Source: Ariolimax columbianus
Taxonomy: Eukaryota > Mollusca > Gastropoda > Stylommatophora > Arionidae
DNA length: 64,000 nucleotides
Reading direction: 5' to 3'
NCBI GenBank assembly: GCA_036924085.1
Contig: JAVGWX010000007.1
Coordinates: forward strand, 39,182,643 to 39,246,642
A program made the translations under genes and the position numbers. Within the stretch, counting starts at the first letter, position 1, and the number at the start of each line of letters is the position of its first letter. Positions 1 through 11,000 of the stretch are shown here, in pieces. The notes under the pieces are model-generated. The model saw only the letters and a program-made list of their open reading frames with translations, was not told the origin of the DNA and did not search any database.

Positions 1-3000
1 AAATTGCAATACATTTCAAAGGGCTGAACATTGTCTAAACTTATGATCTGCAATTTTTTTTCAAATCGCCTTATACTCAGTTTTGATTTTGGAAACATTG
101 GTTTTTCTTGTCAGTAAAATTACTTGAAAGTCAGTAGAAATGCTTTTTACTTATCCACATAATTAGTGCGTTAAAATTGCAATACATTTTAAAGTGCTGA
201 AAATTGTCTAAATTTATGATCTGCAATTTTTTTTTAAATAGCCTTCTTATCAATTTTGATTGTAGAAACATTGGTTTTTCTTGTCTGTAAAATTACTTGA
301 AAGTCAGTGGAAATGCTTTTAACTTATCCACATAATTACTGCGTTAGAATTGCAATACATTTCAAAGTGATGAAAATTGTCCAAATTTATGATCTGCAAT
401 TTTTTTTAAATCGCCTTTTTATCAATTTTGATTTTATAAACATTGGTTTTTCTTGTCTGTAAAATTACTTGAAAGTAAGTGGAAATGCTTTTAACTTATC
501 CACATAATTACTGCGTTAGAATTGCATTACATTTCAAAGTGCTGAAAATTGTCCAAATTTTCAATCTGCAATTTTTTTTCAAATCGCCTTATTATCAATT
601 TTGATTTTATAAACATTGGTTTTTCTTGTCTGTAAAATTACTTGAAAGCCAGTGGAAATGCTTTTAACTTATTCACATAATTAGTGCGTTAAAATTGCAA
701 TACATTTAAAAGTGCTGAAAATTGTTTAACATGATCTACAAATTTTTTTTAAAAACTTTTTCTACTCAATTTTGATTTTAGAAACATTGGTTTTTCTTGT
801 CAGTAAAATTACTTAAAAGTCAGTAGAAATGCTTTTAACTTATCCACATAATTAGTGCGTTAAAATTGCAATACATTTCAAAGTGCTGAAAATTGTCTAA
901 ACATGATCTACACATTTTTTTAAAAACGTTTTCTACTCAGTTTTGATTTTAGAAACATTGGTTTTTCTTGTCAGTAAAATTACTTGAAAGTCAGTAGAAA
1001 TGCTTTTAACTTATCCACATAATTAGTGCGTTAAATTGCAATAATCTTAAAAGTGCTGAAAATTGTCTAAACTTATGATCTGCAATTTTTTTTCAAATCG
1101 CCTTTTTATCAATTTTGATTTTATAAACATTGGTTTTTATTGTCAGTAAAATTACATGAAAGTCAGTGGAAATGCTTTTAACTTGTTCACATAATTAGTG
1201 TGTTAAAATTGCAATACATTTCAAAGGGCTGAAAATTGTCTAAACTTATGATCTGCAATTTTTTTTCAAATCGCTTTATAATCAGTTTTGATTTTAGAAA
1301 CATTGGTTTTTCTTGTCAGTAATATTACTTAAAAGTCAGTGGAAATGCTTTTAACTTATCCACATAATTAGTGCGTTAAAATTGCAATACATTTCAAAGT
1401 GCTGAAAATTGTCTAAACATGATCTACACATTTTAAAAAAAAACATTTTCTACTCAGTTTTGATTTTAGAAACATTGGTTTTTCTTGTCAGTAAAATTAA
1501 TTGAAAGTCAGTAGAAATGCTTTTAACTTATCCACATATTTAGTGCGTTAAATTGCAATAATCTTAAAAGTGCTGAAAATTATCTAAACTTATGATCTGC
1601 AATTTTTTTTCAAATCGCTTTCTTATCAATTTTGATTTTATAAACATTGGTTTTTATTGTCAGTAAAATTACATGAAAGTCAGTGGAAATGCTTTTAACT
1701 TGTCCAAATAATTAGTGCGTTAAAATTGCAATACATTTCAAAGTGCTGAAAATTGTCTAAACATGATCTGCAATATTTTTTCAAATGGCTTTCTACTCAA
1801 TTTTGATTTTAGAAACATTGGTTTTTATTTGTCAGTAGAATTACTTGAAAGTCAGTGGAAATGCTTTTAACGTATCCACAAAAATACTGCGTTAGAATTG
1901 CAATACATTTGAAAGTGCTGAAAATTGTCTAAACTTATGATCTGCAATTTTTTTAAAATCGCCTTCTTATCAATTTTAATTTTATAAACATTGGTTTTTC
2001 TTGTCAGTAAAATTACTTGAAAGTCAGTGGAAATGCTTTTAGCTTATTCACATAATTAGTGCGTTAAAATTGCAATAATCTTAAAAGTGCTGAAAATTGT
2101 CTAATCTTATGATCTGCAATTTTTTTTCAAATCGCCTTCTTATCAATTTTGATTTTATAAACATTGGTTTTTATTGTCAGTAAAATTACATGAAAGTCAG
2201 TGGAAATGCTTTTAACTTGTTCACATAATTAGTGTGTTAAAATTGCAATACATTTCAAAGGGCTGAAAATTGTCTAAACTTATGATCTGCAATTTTTTTT
2301 CAAATCGCTTTATACTCAGTTTTGATTTTAGAAACATTGGTTTTTCTTGTCAGTAATATTACTTAAAAGTCAGTGGAAATGCTTTTAACTTATCCACATA
2401 ATTAGTGCGTTAAAATTGCAATACATTTCAAAGTGCTGAAAATTGTCTAAACATGATCTACACATTTTTTTAAAAACATTTTCTACTCAGTTTTGATTTT
2501 AGAAACATTGGTTTTTCTTGTCAGTAAAATTAATTGAAAGTCAGTAGAAATGCTTTTAACTTATCCACATAATTAGTGCGTTAAATTGCAATAATCTTAA
2601 AAGTGCTGAAAATTGTCTAAACTTATGATCTGCAATTTTTTTTCAAATCGCTTTCTTATCAATTTTGATTTTATAAACATTGGTTTTTATTGTCAGTAAA
2701 ATTACATGAAAGTCAGTGGAAATGCTTTTAACTTGTTCACATAATTAGTGTGTTAAAATTGCAATACATTTCAAAGGGCTGAAAATTGTCTAAACTTATG
2801 ATCTGCAATTTTTTTTCAAATCGCCTTATACTCAGTTTTGATTTTGGAAACATTGGTTTTTCTTATCTGTAAAATTACTTCAAATTCAATGGAAATGCTT
2901 TTAACTTATCCAAATAATTAGTGCGTTAAAATTGCAATACATTTCAAAGTGCTGAAAATTGTCTAAACATGATCTGCAATATTTTTTCAAATGGCTTTCT

Positions 3001-3039
3001 ACTCAATTTTGATTTTAGAAACATTGGTTTTTATTTGTC
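1..3039 (+). repeat. Satellite array, domain I, left of LINE insertion 1
   Basis: Uninterrupted head-to-tail monomers of 171-173 bp. Recurrent landmarks in each monomer are TTAAAATTGCAATACATT, GTGCTGAAAATTGTC, TGATCTGCAA followed by a run of 7-9 T, ACATTGGTTTTTCTTGTCAG, GGAAATGCTTTTAAC and CACATAATTAGTGCG. Several monomer types alternate, for example those with AATAATCTTAAAAGTG, with ACATGATCTACACATT, and with AATTACTGCGTTAGAATTGC. No open frame of meaningful length and no unique sequence is visible. This is non-coding satellite. Confidence 0.97.
171..343 (+). repeat. Reference satellite monomer (173 bp)
   Basis: One complete monomer, given as a phase reference and starting at TTAAAATTGC. 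The next monomer starts at 344 (TTAGAATTGC) and the following one at 516, giving lengths of 173 and 172 bp. In this phase the long T run is near monomer position 57-66, a T5 run near 105, the GTCAGTAAAATTACTT segment near 113-128 and TTATCCACATAATTAGTGCG at the end. A consensus monomer is about 27% GC. The choice of start point is arbitrary. Confidence 0.93.
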
Positions 3040-3052
3040 AGTAAAATTACTT
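3040..3052. repeat. Target-site duplication, LINE insertion 1 copy 1 (tail side)
   Basis: AGTAAAATTACTT directly precedes the CTT-repeat tail. The identical 13 bp recurs on the other side of the insert at 3,861-3,873. It is ordinary monomer sequence: the same 13-mer is uninterrupted at 8,850-8,862. Confidence 0.9.
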
Positions 3053-3069
3053 CTTCTTCTTCTTCTTCT
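3053..3069 (-). repeat. (GAA)n 3' tail of LINE insertion 1, copy 1
   Basis: On the plus strand five CTT units plus CT. Read along the element this is a GAA-repeat tail following a very short 3' UTR of about 10 nt after the stop codon. Simple-repeat tails in place of poly(A) are known for I-group non-LTR elements. Confidence 0.88.
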
Positions 3070-3079
3070 GCGTACACAG

Positions 3080-3860
3080 TCAGACAGTAACCATTATTTT
3101 CTCGAAAAAAGCGGCGGTCATCCTGAGACTCTCGCCACTACCATAGAGCTTGTCTTGCAGTTCCACTGGCAATGGCCACATCTGCTCTCTCTGATCCTCG
3201 TATGTCGGGCAGTTCTGCAGCAGATGTTCAGTGGTCATTTTACCAGTACCGCACGGGCATTCGTCGGTACACCCTATCTTCAATTTGTTGAAGAAGTGGT
3301 ACCTCAGTCTGTTGTGGCCAGTGCGAAGTCTGAAGACAACGACCTGCTCTCTTCGGTTCAACTGGTAATAGGCATCGTTTTTGGTGTAACCAGTATGTTC
3401 GGTTTCCCATTTGGACATGTACCTGGCTTTGATAAGCCGTTTTGACTCTTCGTACGTCATACTGGTATCTATTTGTGGTAGCCTTGCACCTTCTTTTGCC
3501 AGTCTGTCTGCCTCCTCGTTGCCTTGGATGTTGCAGTGTGACGGAACCCACTGTACCACTACCCTTTTTGGTGCGGACTGTTGGCACAGTTTGCAGAGTG
3601 CTGCTCTTAAGTCATTAAGCTCAGTGTTTTTCTGGCTTTTTAGCGCTGTGACTACTTCGAGAGCGTCTGTCAGCAGGACTATATGGCTCTCATTTTCACT
3701 GTGTGTTTCCATTTCTTCCACTGCCGCCCTCAGTGCCTCTGCCTCTGCTCTGAAATTGCTCGTGTACTTACCAGTAGCGAATGACAGTGTTATTTTTCTG
3801 CCATTTGGTAGGTTCAGGAATGCTCCTGCCCCTCCGTTCTGTGTAGTGTTTGTTACAGAG
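3080..3860 (-). pseudogene. Truncated LINE ORF2: RNase H (missing first catalytic Asp) plus CCHC-like zinc knuckle
   Basis: The frame is open from the truncation edge (3,860) to a TGA at 3,082-3,080. It begins with SVTNTTQNGG, just after the place where the longer copies have the YTDG motif, so the first catalytic aspartate is lost. The remaining RNase H features are visible: the glutamate in FRAEAEAL, the aspartate in LLTDALEVV, and the VPSHCNIQGNEEADRLAKEG segment with the late His and Asp. A C-terminal C-x3-C-x-C-x8-H-x4-C knuckle follows (CTDECPCG...EHLLQNC). The C-terminus is full, ending MTAAFFEKIMVTV; the longer insertion-2 copies have lost this end by frameshift. The first ATG, at 3,721, is only an internal methionine. 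It cannot make a working RNase H and no promoter is evident. Plus-strand frames across it are antisense shadows. Confidence 0.9.
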
Positions 3861-3873
3861 AGTAAAATTACTT
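3861..3873. repeat. Target-site duplication, LINE insertion 1 copy 1 (truncated side)
   Basis: AGTAAAATTACTT, identical to 3,040-3,052, and followed by GAAAGTCAGTGG, which resumes the interrupted monomer in phase. Confidence 0.9.
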
Positions 3874-5739
3874 GAAAGTCAGTGGAAATGCTTTTAACGT
3901 ATCCACAAAAATACTGCGTTAGAATTGCAATACATTTGAAAGTGCTGAAAATTGTCTAAACTTATGATCTGCAATTTTTTTTAAATCTCCTTCTTATCAA
4001 TTTTGATTTTATAAACATTGGTTTTTCTTGTCAGTAAAATTACTTGAAAGTCAGAAGAAATGCTTTCAACTTATCCATATAATTAGTGCGTTAAAATTGC
4101 AATACATTTCAAAGTGCTGAAAATTGTCTGAACTTATGATCTGCAATTTTTTTTCAAATCGCCTTTTTTTCAATTTTGATTTTAGAAACATTGGTTTTTC
4201 TTGTCAGCAAAATTACTTGAAAGTCAGTGGAAATGCTTTTAATCTATCCACATAATTAGTGTGTTAAAATTGCAATACATTTCAAAGTGCTGAAAATTGT
4301 CTAAACTTATGATCTGCAATTTTTTTTCAAATCACCTTCTTATCAATTTTGATTTTATAAACTTTGGTTTTTCTTGTCAGTAAAATTAATTGAAAGTTAA
4401 TTAAAATGCTTTTAACTTATCCACATATTTAGTGCGTTAAAATTGCAATACATTTAAAAGTGCTGAAAATTGTCTAAACTTATGATCTGCAATTTTTTTT
4501 TAAATCGCGTTTTACTCAATTTTTATTTTAGAAACATTGGTTTTTCTTGTCAGTAAAATTGAAAGTCAGTAGAAATGCTTTTTACTTATCCACATAATTA
4601 GTGCGTTAAAATTGCAATACATTTCAAAGTGCTGAAAATTGTATAAAATTTATGATCTGCAATTTTTTTTCAAATCGCCTTCTTATCAATTTTGATTGTA
4701 GAAACATTGGTTTTTCTTGTCTGTAAAATTACTTGAAAGTCAGTGGAAATGCTTTTAACTTATCCACATAATTACTGCGTTAGAATTGCAATACATTTCA
4801 AAGTGCTGAAAATTGTCCAAATTTATGATCTGCAATTTTTTTTAAATCGCCTTATTATCAATTTTGATTTTAAAAACATTGGTTTTTCTTGTCTGTAAAA
4901 TTACTTGAAAGTCAGTGGAAATGCTTTTAACTTATTCACATAATTAGTGCGTTAAAATTGCAATACATTTAAAAGTGCTGAAAATTGTTTAAACATGATC
5001 TACAAATTTTTTTAAAAAACCTTTTCTACTCAATTTTGATTTTAGAAACATTGGTTTTTCTTGTCAGTAAAATTACTTAAAAGTCAGTAGAAATGCTTTT
5101 AACTTATTCACATAATTAGTGCGTTAAAATTGCAATACATTTCAAAGTGCTGAAAATTGTCTAAACTTATGATCTGCAATTTTTTTTCAAAAAGCCTGCT
5201 TATCAATTTTGATTTTATAAACTTTGGTTTTTCTTGTCAGTAAAATTACTTGAAAGTCACTGAAAATGCTTTTAACTTATCCACATATTTAGTGCGTTAA
5301 AATTGCAATACATTTCAAAGTGCTGAAAATTGTCTAAACTTATGATCTGGAATTTTTTTAAAATCGCCTTCTTATCAATTTTGATTTTATAAACATTGGT
5401 TTTTCTTGTCAGTAAAATTACTTGAAAGTCAGTGGAAATGCTTTTAACTTATTCAAATAATTAGTGCGTTAAAATTGCAATACATTTCAAATTGCTGAAA
5501 ATTGTCTAAACTTATGATCTGCAATGTTTTTTCAAATCGCCTTCTACTCAATTTTGATTTTAGAAACATTGGTTTTTCTTGTCAGTAAAATTGAAAGTCA
5601 GTAGAAATGCTTTTTACTTATCCACATAATTAGTGCGTTAAAATTGCAATACATTTCAAACGGCTGAAAATTGTCTAAACATGATCAGCAATATTTTTTC
5701 AAATTGCTTTGTACTCAATTTTGATTTTAGAAACAGGGT

Positions 5740-8700
5740 TTTTTATTTGTCAGTAAAATTACTTGAAAGTCAGTGGAAATGCTTTTAACGTATCCACAAA
5801 AATACTGCGTTAGAATTGCAATACATTTGAAAGTGCTGAAAATTGTCTAAACTTATGATCTGCAATTTTTTTTAAATCGCCTTCTTATCAATTTTGATTT
5901 TATAAACATTGGTTTTTTTTTTCAGTAAAATTACTTGAAAGTCAGTGGAAATGCTTTTAACTTATTCACATAATTAGTGCGTTAAAATTGCAATACCTTT
6001 CAAAGTGCTGAAAATTGTCTAAACGTATGATCTGCAATGTTTTTTCAAATCGCCTTCTACTCAATTTTGATTTTAGAAACATTGGTTTTTCTTGTCAGTA
6101 AAATTAATTGAAAGTCAGTGGAAATGCTTTTAACTTATCCACATAGTTAGTGCGTTAAAATTGCATTACATTTCAAAGTGCTGAAAATTGTCTAAACATG
6201 ATCTACAAATTTTTTTAAAAACGTTTTCTACTCAATTTTGATTTTAGAAACATTGGTTTTTCTTGTCAGTAAAATTACTTGAAAGTCAGTAGAAATGCTT
6301 TTAACTTATCCACATAATTAGTGCGTTAAAATTGCAATACATTTCAAAGTGCTGAAAATTGTCTGAACTTATGATCTGCAATTTTTTTTCAAATCGCCTT
6401 TTTTTCAATTTTGATTTTAGAAACATTGGTTTTTCTTGTCAGCAAAATTACTTGAAAGTCAGTGGAATTGCTTTTAATCTATCCACATAATTAGTGTGTT
6501 AAAATTGCAATACATTTCAAAGTGCTGAAAATTGTCTAAACTTGTAATCTGCAATTTTTTTTAAAATCGCCTTATACTCGGTTTTGATTTTATTAACATT
6601 GGTTTTTCTTGTATGTAAAATTACTTGAAAGTCAGTGGAAATGCTTTTAACCTATTCATATAATTAGTGTGTTAAAATTGCAATACATTTAAAAGTGCTG
6701 AAAATTGTCTAAACTTATGATCTGCAATTTTTTTTCAAATCACCTTCTTATCAATTTTGATTTTATAAACTTTGGTTTTTCTTGTCAGTAAAATTAATTG
6801 AAAGTCAGTTAAAATGCTTTTAACTTATCCACATATTTAGTGCGTTAAAATTGCAATACATTTAAAAGTGCTGAAAATTGTCTAAACTTATGATCTGCAA
6901 TTTTTTTTTAAAATCGCGTTTTACTCAATTTTTATTTTAGAAACATTGGTTTTTCTTGTCAGTAAAATTGAAAGTCAGTAGAAATGCTTTTTACTTATCC
7001 ACATAATTAGTGCGTTAAAATTGCAATACATTTCAAAGTGCTGAAAATTGTCTAAATTTATGATGTGCAATTTTTTTCCAAATCGCCTTTTTATCAATTT
7101 TGAATTTAGAAACATTGGTTTTTCTTGTCTGTAAAATTACTTGAAAGTCAGTGGAAATGCTTTTAACTTATCCACATAATTACTGCGTTAGAATTGCATT
7201 ACATTTCAAAGTGCTGAAAATTGTCCAAATTTATGATCTGCAATTTTTTTAAAATTGCCTTTTTATCAATTTTGATTTTAGAAACATTGGTTTTTCTTGT
7301 CTGTAAAATTACTTGAAAGTAAGTGGAAATGCTTTTAACTTATCCACATAATTACTGCGTTAGAATTGCATTACATTTCAAAGTGCTGAAAATTGTCCAA
7401 ATTTTCAATCTGCAATTTTTTTTCAAATCGCCCTCTTATCAATTTTGATTTTATAAACATTGGTTTTTCTTATCTGTAAAATTACTTAAAAGTCAGTGGA
7501 AGTGCTTTTAACTTATTCACATAATTAGTGCGTTAAAATTGCAATACATTTAAAATTGCTGCAAATTGTCTAAACATGATCTACAAATTTTTTTCAAAAC
7601 GCCATATACTCAGTTTTAATTTTAGAAACATTGGTTTTTCTTGTCAGTAAAATTACTTAAAAGTCAGTGGAAATGCTTTTAACTTATCCACATAATTTGT
7701 GCGTTAAAATTGCAATACATTTCAAAGTGCTGAAAATTGTCTAAACATGATCTACACATTTTTTTAAAAACGTTTTCTACTCAATTTTGATTTTAGAAAC
7801 ATTGGTTTTTCTTGTCAGTAAAATTAATTGAAAGTCAGTAGAAATGCTTTTAACTTATCCACATAATTAGTGCGTTAAATTGCAATAATCTTAAAAGTGC
7901 TGAAAATTTTCTAAACTTATGATCTGCAATTTTTTTTCAAATCGCCTTCTTATCAATTTTGATTTTATAAACATTGGTTTTTATTGTCAGTAAAATTACA
8001 TAAAAGTCAGTGGAAATGCTTTTAACTTGTTCACATAATTAGTGTGTTAAAATTGCAATACATTTCATAGGGCTGAAAATTGTCTAAACTTATGATCTGC
8101 AATTTTTTTTCAAATTGCCTTATACTCAGTTTTGATTTTAGAAACATTGGTTTTTCTTGTCAGTAAAATTACTTAAAAGTCAGTGGAAATGCTTTTAACT
8201 TATCCACATAATTAGTGCGTTAAAATTGCAATACATTTCAAAGTGCTGAAAATTGTCTAAACATGATCTACACATTTTTTTAAAAACATTTTCTAATCAG
8301 TTTTGATTTTAGAAACATTGGTTTTTCTTGTCAGTAAAATTAATTGAAAGTCAGTAGAAATGCTTTTAACTTATCCACATAATTAGTGCGTTAAATTGCA
8401 ATAATCTTAAAAGTGCTGAAAATTGTCTAAACTTATGATCTGCAATTTTTTTTCAAATCGCCTTCTTATCAATTTTGATTTTATAAACATTGGTTTTTAT
8501 TGTCAGTAAAATTACATGAAAGTCAGTGGAAATGCTTTTTACTTGTTCACATAATTAGTGTGTTAAAATTGCAATACATTTCAAAGGGCTGAAAATTGTC
8601 TAAACTTATGATCTGCAATTTTTTTTCAAATCGCCTTATACTCAGTTTTGATTTTGGAAGCATTGGTTTTTCTTATGTGTAAAATTACTTCAAATTCAAT

Positions 8701-11000
8701 GGAAATGCTTTTAACTTATCCAAATAATTAGTGCGTTAAAATTGCAATACATTTCAAAGTGCTGAAAATTGTCTAAACATGATCTGCAATATTTTTTCAA
8801 ATCGCTTTCTACTCAATTTTGATTTTAGAAACATTGGTTTTTATTTGTCAGTAAAATTACTTGAAAGTCAGTGGAAATGCTTTTAACGTATCCACAAAAA
8901 TACTGCGTTAGAATTGCAATACATTTGAAAGTGCTGAAAATTGTCTAAACTTATGATCTGCAATTTTTTTTAAATCGCCTTCTTATCAATTTTGATTTTA
9001 TAAACATTGGTTTTTCTTGTCAGTAAAATTACTTGAAAGTCAGTGGAAATGCTTTTAACTTATTCACATAATTAGTGCGTTAAAATTGCAATACATTTCA
9101 AAGTGCTGAAAATTGTCTAAACTTATGATCTGCAATGTTTTTTCAAATCGCCTTCTACTCAATTTTGATTTTAGAAACATTGGTTTTTCTTGTCAGTAAA
9201 ATTAATTGAAAGTCAGTGGAAATGCTTTTAGCTTATCCACATAATTAGTGCGTTAAAATTGCAATACATTTCAAAGTGCTGAAAATTGTCTGAACTTATG
9301 ATCTGCAATTTTTTTTCAAATCGCCTTTTTTTCAATTTTGATTTTAGAAACATTGGTTTTTCTTGTCAGCAAAATTACTTGAAAGTCAGTGGAAATGCTT
9401 TTAATCTATCCATATAATTAGTGTGTTAAAATTGCAATACATTTCAAACTGCTGAAAATTGTCTAAACTTCTGATCTGCAATTTTTTTAAAAATCGCCTT
9501 ATACTCGGTTTTGATTTTATAAACATTGGTTTTTCTTGTATGTAAAATTACTTGAAAGTCAGTGGAAATGCTTTTAACCTATCCATATAATTAGTGTGTT
9601 AAAATTGCAATACATTTAAAAGTGCTGAAAATTGTCTAAACTTATGATCTGCAATTTTTTTTCAAATCACCTTCTTATCAATTTTGATTTTATAAACTTT
9701 GGTTTTTCTTGTCAGTAAAATTAATTGAAAGTCAGTTAAAATGCTTTTAACTTATCCACATATTTAGTGCGTTAAAATTGCAATACATTTAAAAGTGCTG
9801 AAAATTGTCTAAACTTATGATCTGCAATTTTTTTTAAAAATCGCGTTTTACTCAATTTTTATTTTAGAAACATTGGTTTTTCTTGTCAGTAAAATTGAAA
9901 GTCAGTAGAAATGCTTTTTACTTATCCACATAATTAGTGCGTTAAAATTGCAATACATTTCAAAGTGCTGAAAATTGTCTAAACTTATGATCTGGAATTT
10001 TTTTTCAAATAGCCTGCTAATCAATTTTGATTTTATAAACTTTGGTTTTTCTTGTCAGTAAAATTACTTGAAAGTCAGTGAAAATGCTTTTAACTTATCC
10101 ACATATTTAGTGCGTTAAAATTGCAATACATTTCAAAGTGCTGAAAATTGTCTAAACCTATGATCTGCAATTTTGTTTAAATCGCCTTATACTCGGTTTT
10201 GATTTTAGAAACATTGGTTTTTCTTGTCAGTAAAATTGAAAGTCAGTGGAAATGCTTTTTTCTTATCCACATATAATCGCCTTCTTATCAATTTTGATTT
10301 TATAAACATTGGTTTTTCTTGTCTGTAAAATTACTTGAAAGTCAGTGGAAATGCTTTTAACTTATTCACATAATTAGTGCGTTAAAATTGCAATACATTT
10401 CAAAGTGCTGAAAATTGTCTAAACATGATCTACACATTTTTTTAAAAACATTTTCTAATCAGTTTTGATTTTAGAAACATTGGTTTTTCTTGTCAGTAAA
10501 ATTAATTGAAAGTCAGTAGAAATGCTTTTAACTTATCCACATAATTAGTGCGTTAAATTGCAATAATCTTAAAAGTGCTGAAAATTGTCTAAACTTATGA
10601 TCTGCAATTTTTTTTCAAATCGCCTTCTTATCAATTTTGATTTTAATAAACATTGGTTTTTATTGTCAGTAAAATTACATGAAAGTCAGTGGAAATGCTT
10701 TTTACTTGTTCACATAATTAGTGTGTTAAAATTGCAATACATTTCAAAGGGCTGAAAATTGTCTAAACTTATGATCTGCAATTTTTTTTCAAATCGCCTT
10801 ATACTCAGTTTTGATTTTGGAAACATTGGTTTTTCTTGTCTGTAAAATTACTTGAAAGTCAGTGGAAATGCTTTTAACTTATCCAAATAATTAGTGCGTT
10901 AAAATTGCAATACATTTCAAAGTGCTGAAAATTGTCTAAACATGATCTGCAATATTTTTTCAAATCGCTTTCTACTCAATTTTGATTTTAGAAACATTGG
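5740..11000 (+). repeat. About 5.26 kb higher-order repeat, copy 1 in domain I
   Basis: Variant monomers recur in the same order at +5,260/5,261: AAACGTATGATCTGC at 6,021 and 11,282, and TTTTGAATTTAG near 7,100 and 12,360. This copy contains an extra monomer near 7,540-7,690 (TTTAAAATTGCTGCAAATTG type) absent from the next copy, and a nested roughly 2.2 kb partial repeat (about 8,220-9,050 resembles about 10,380-11,200). Left border is uncertain, because 5,640-5,740 is homologous but more diverged. Confidence 0.75.
10240..10300 (+). repeat. Shortened monomer: about 75 bp deletion junction
   Basis: TTATCCACATATAATCGCC joins the end of one monomer directly to the middle of the next, skipping about 75 bp including TTAGTGCG, TTAAAATTGCAATACATT and the long T run. 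An undeleted relative with the same preceding T-rich variant lies near 39,800-39,900. The junction recurs at about 30,811, so it predates the 20.5 kb duplication. Confidence 0.85.

Larger units (their letters stand above)
3053..3860 (-). mobile_element. 5'-truncated non-LTR retrotransposon (LINE), insertion 1, copy 1
   Basis: An 808 bp block of clearly richer base composition (near half GC by eye) interrupts a satellite monomer on the minus strand. It has a GAA tail at the left edge, a short 3' UTR and the 3' end of ORF2 (RNase H remnant plus zinc knuckle), and is flanked by a perfect 13 bp duplication. The right edge is an internal truncation within the RNase H domain, as expected of incomplete target-primed reverse transcription. 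Clade is uncertain: RNase H after the reverse transcriptase plus a microsatellite tail suggests the I/Nimb/Ingi group. Confidence 0.93.

Noticed and set aside
3240..3587. Second minus-strand frame of 115 codons inside the LINE (also at 23,778, 52,188 and 58,349)
   Set aside because: Overlaps the RNase H frame in another phase and has no motifs; it recurs only because the LINE recurs.
2969..3875. Long plus-strand open frames across the LINE copies (also around 23,507-24,413, 52,000-53,222 and 58,161-59,383)
   Set aside because: They are antisense to the RNase H frame, run into satellite at their ends and resemble no protein I recognise. The minus-strand frames carry the RNase H and zinc-knuckle motifs, so these are shadows.
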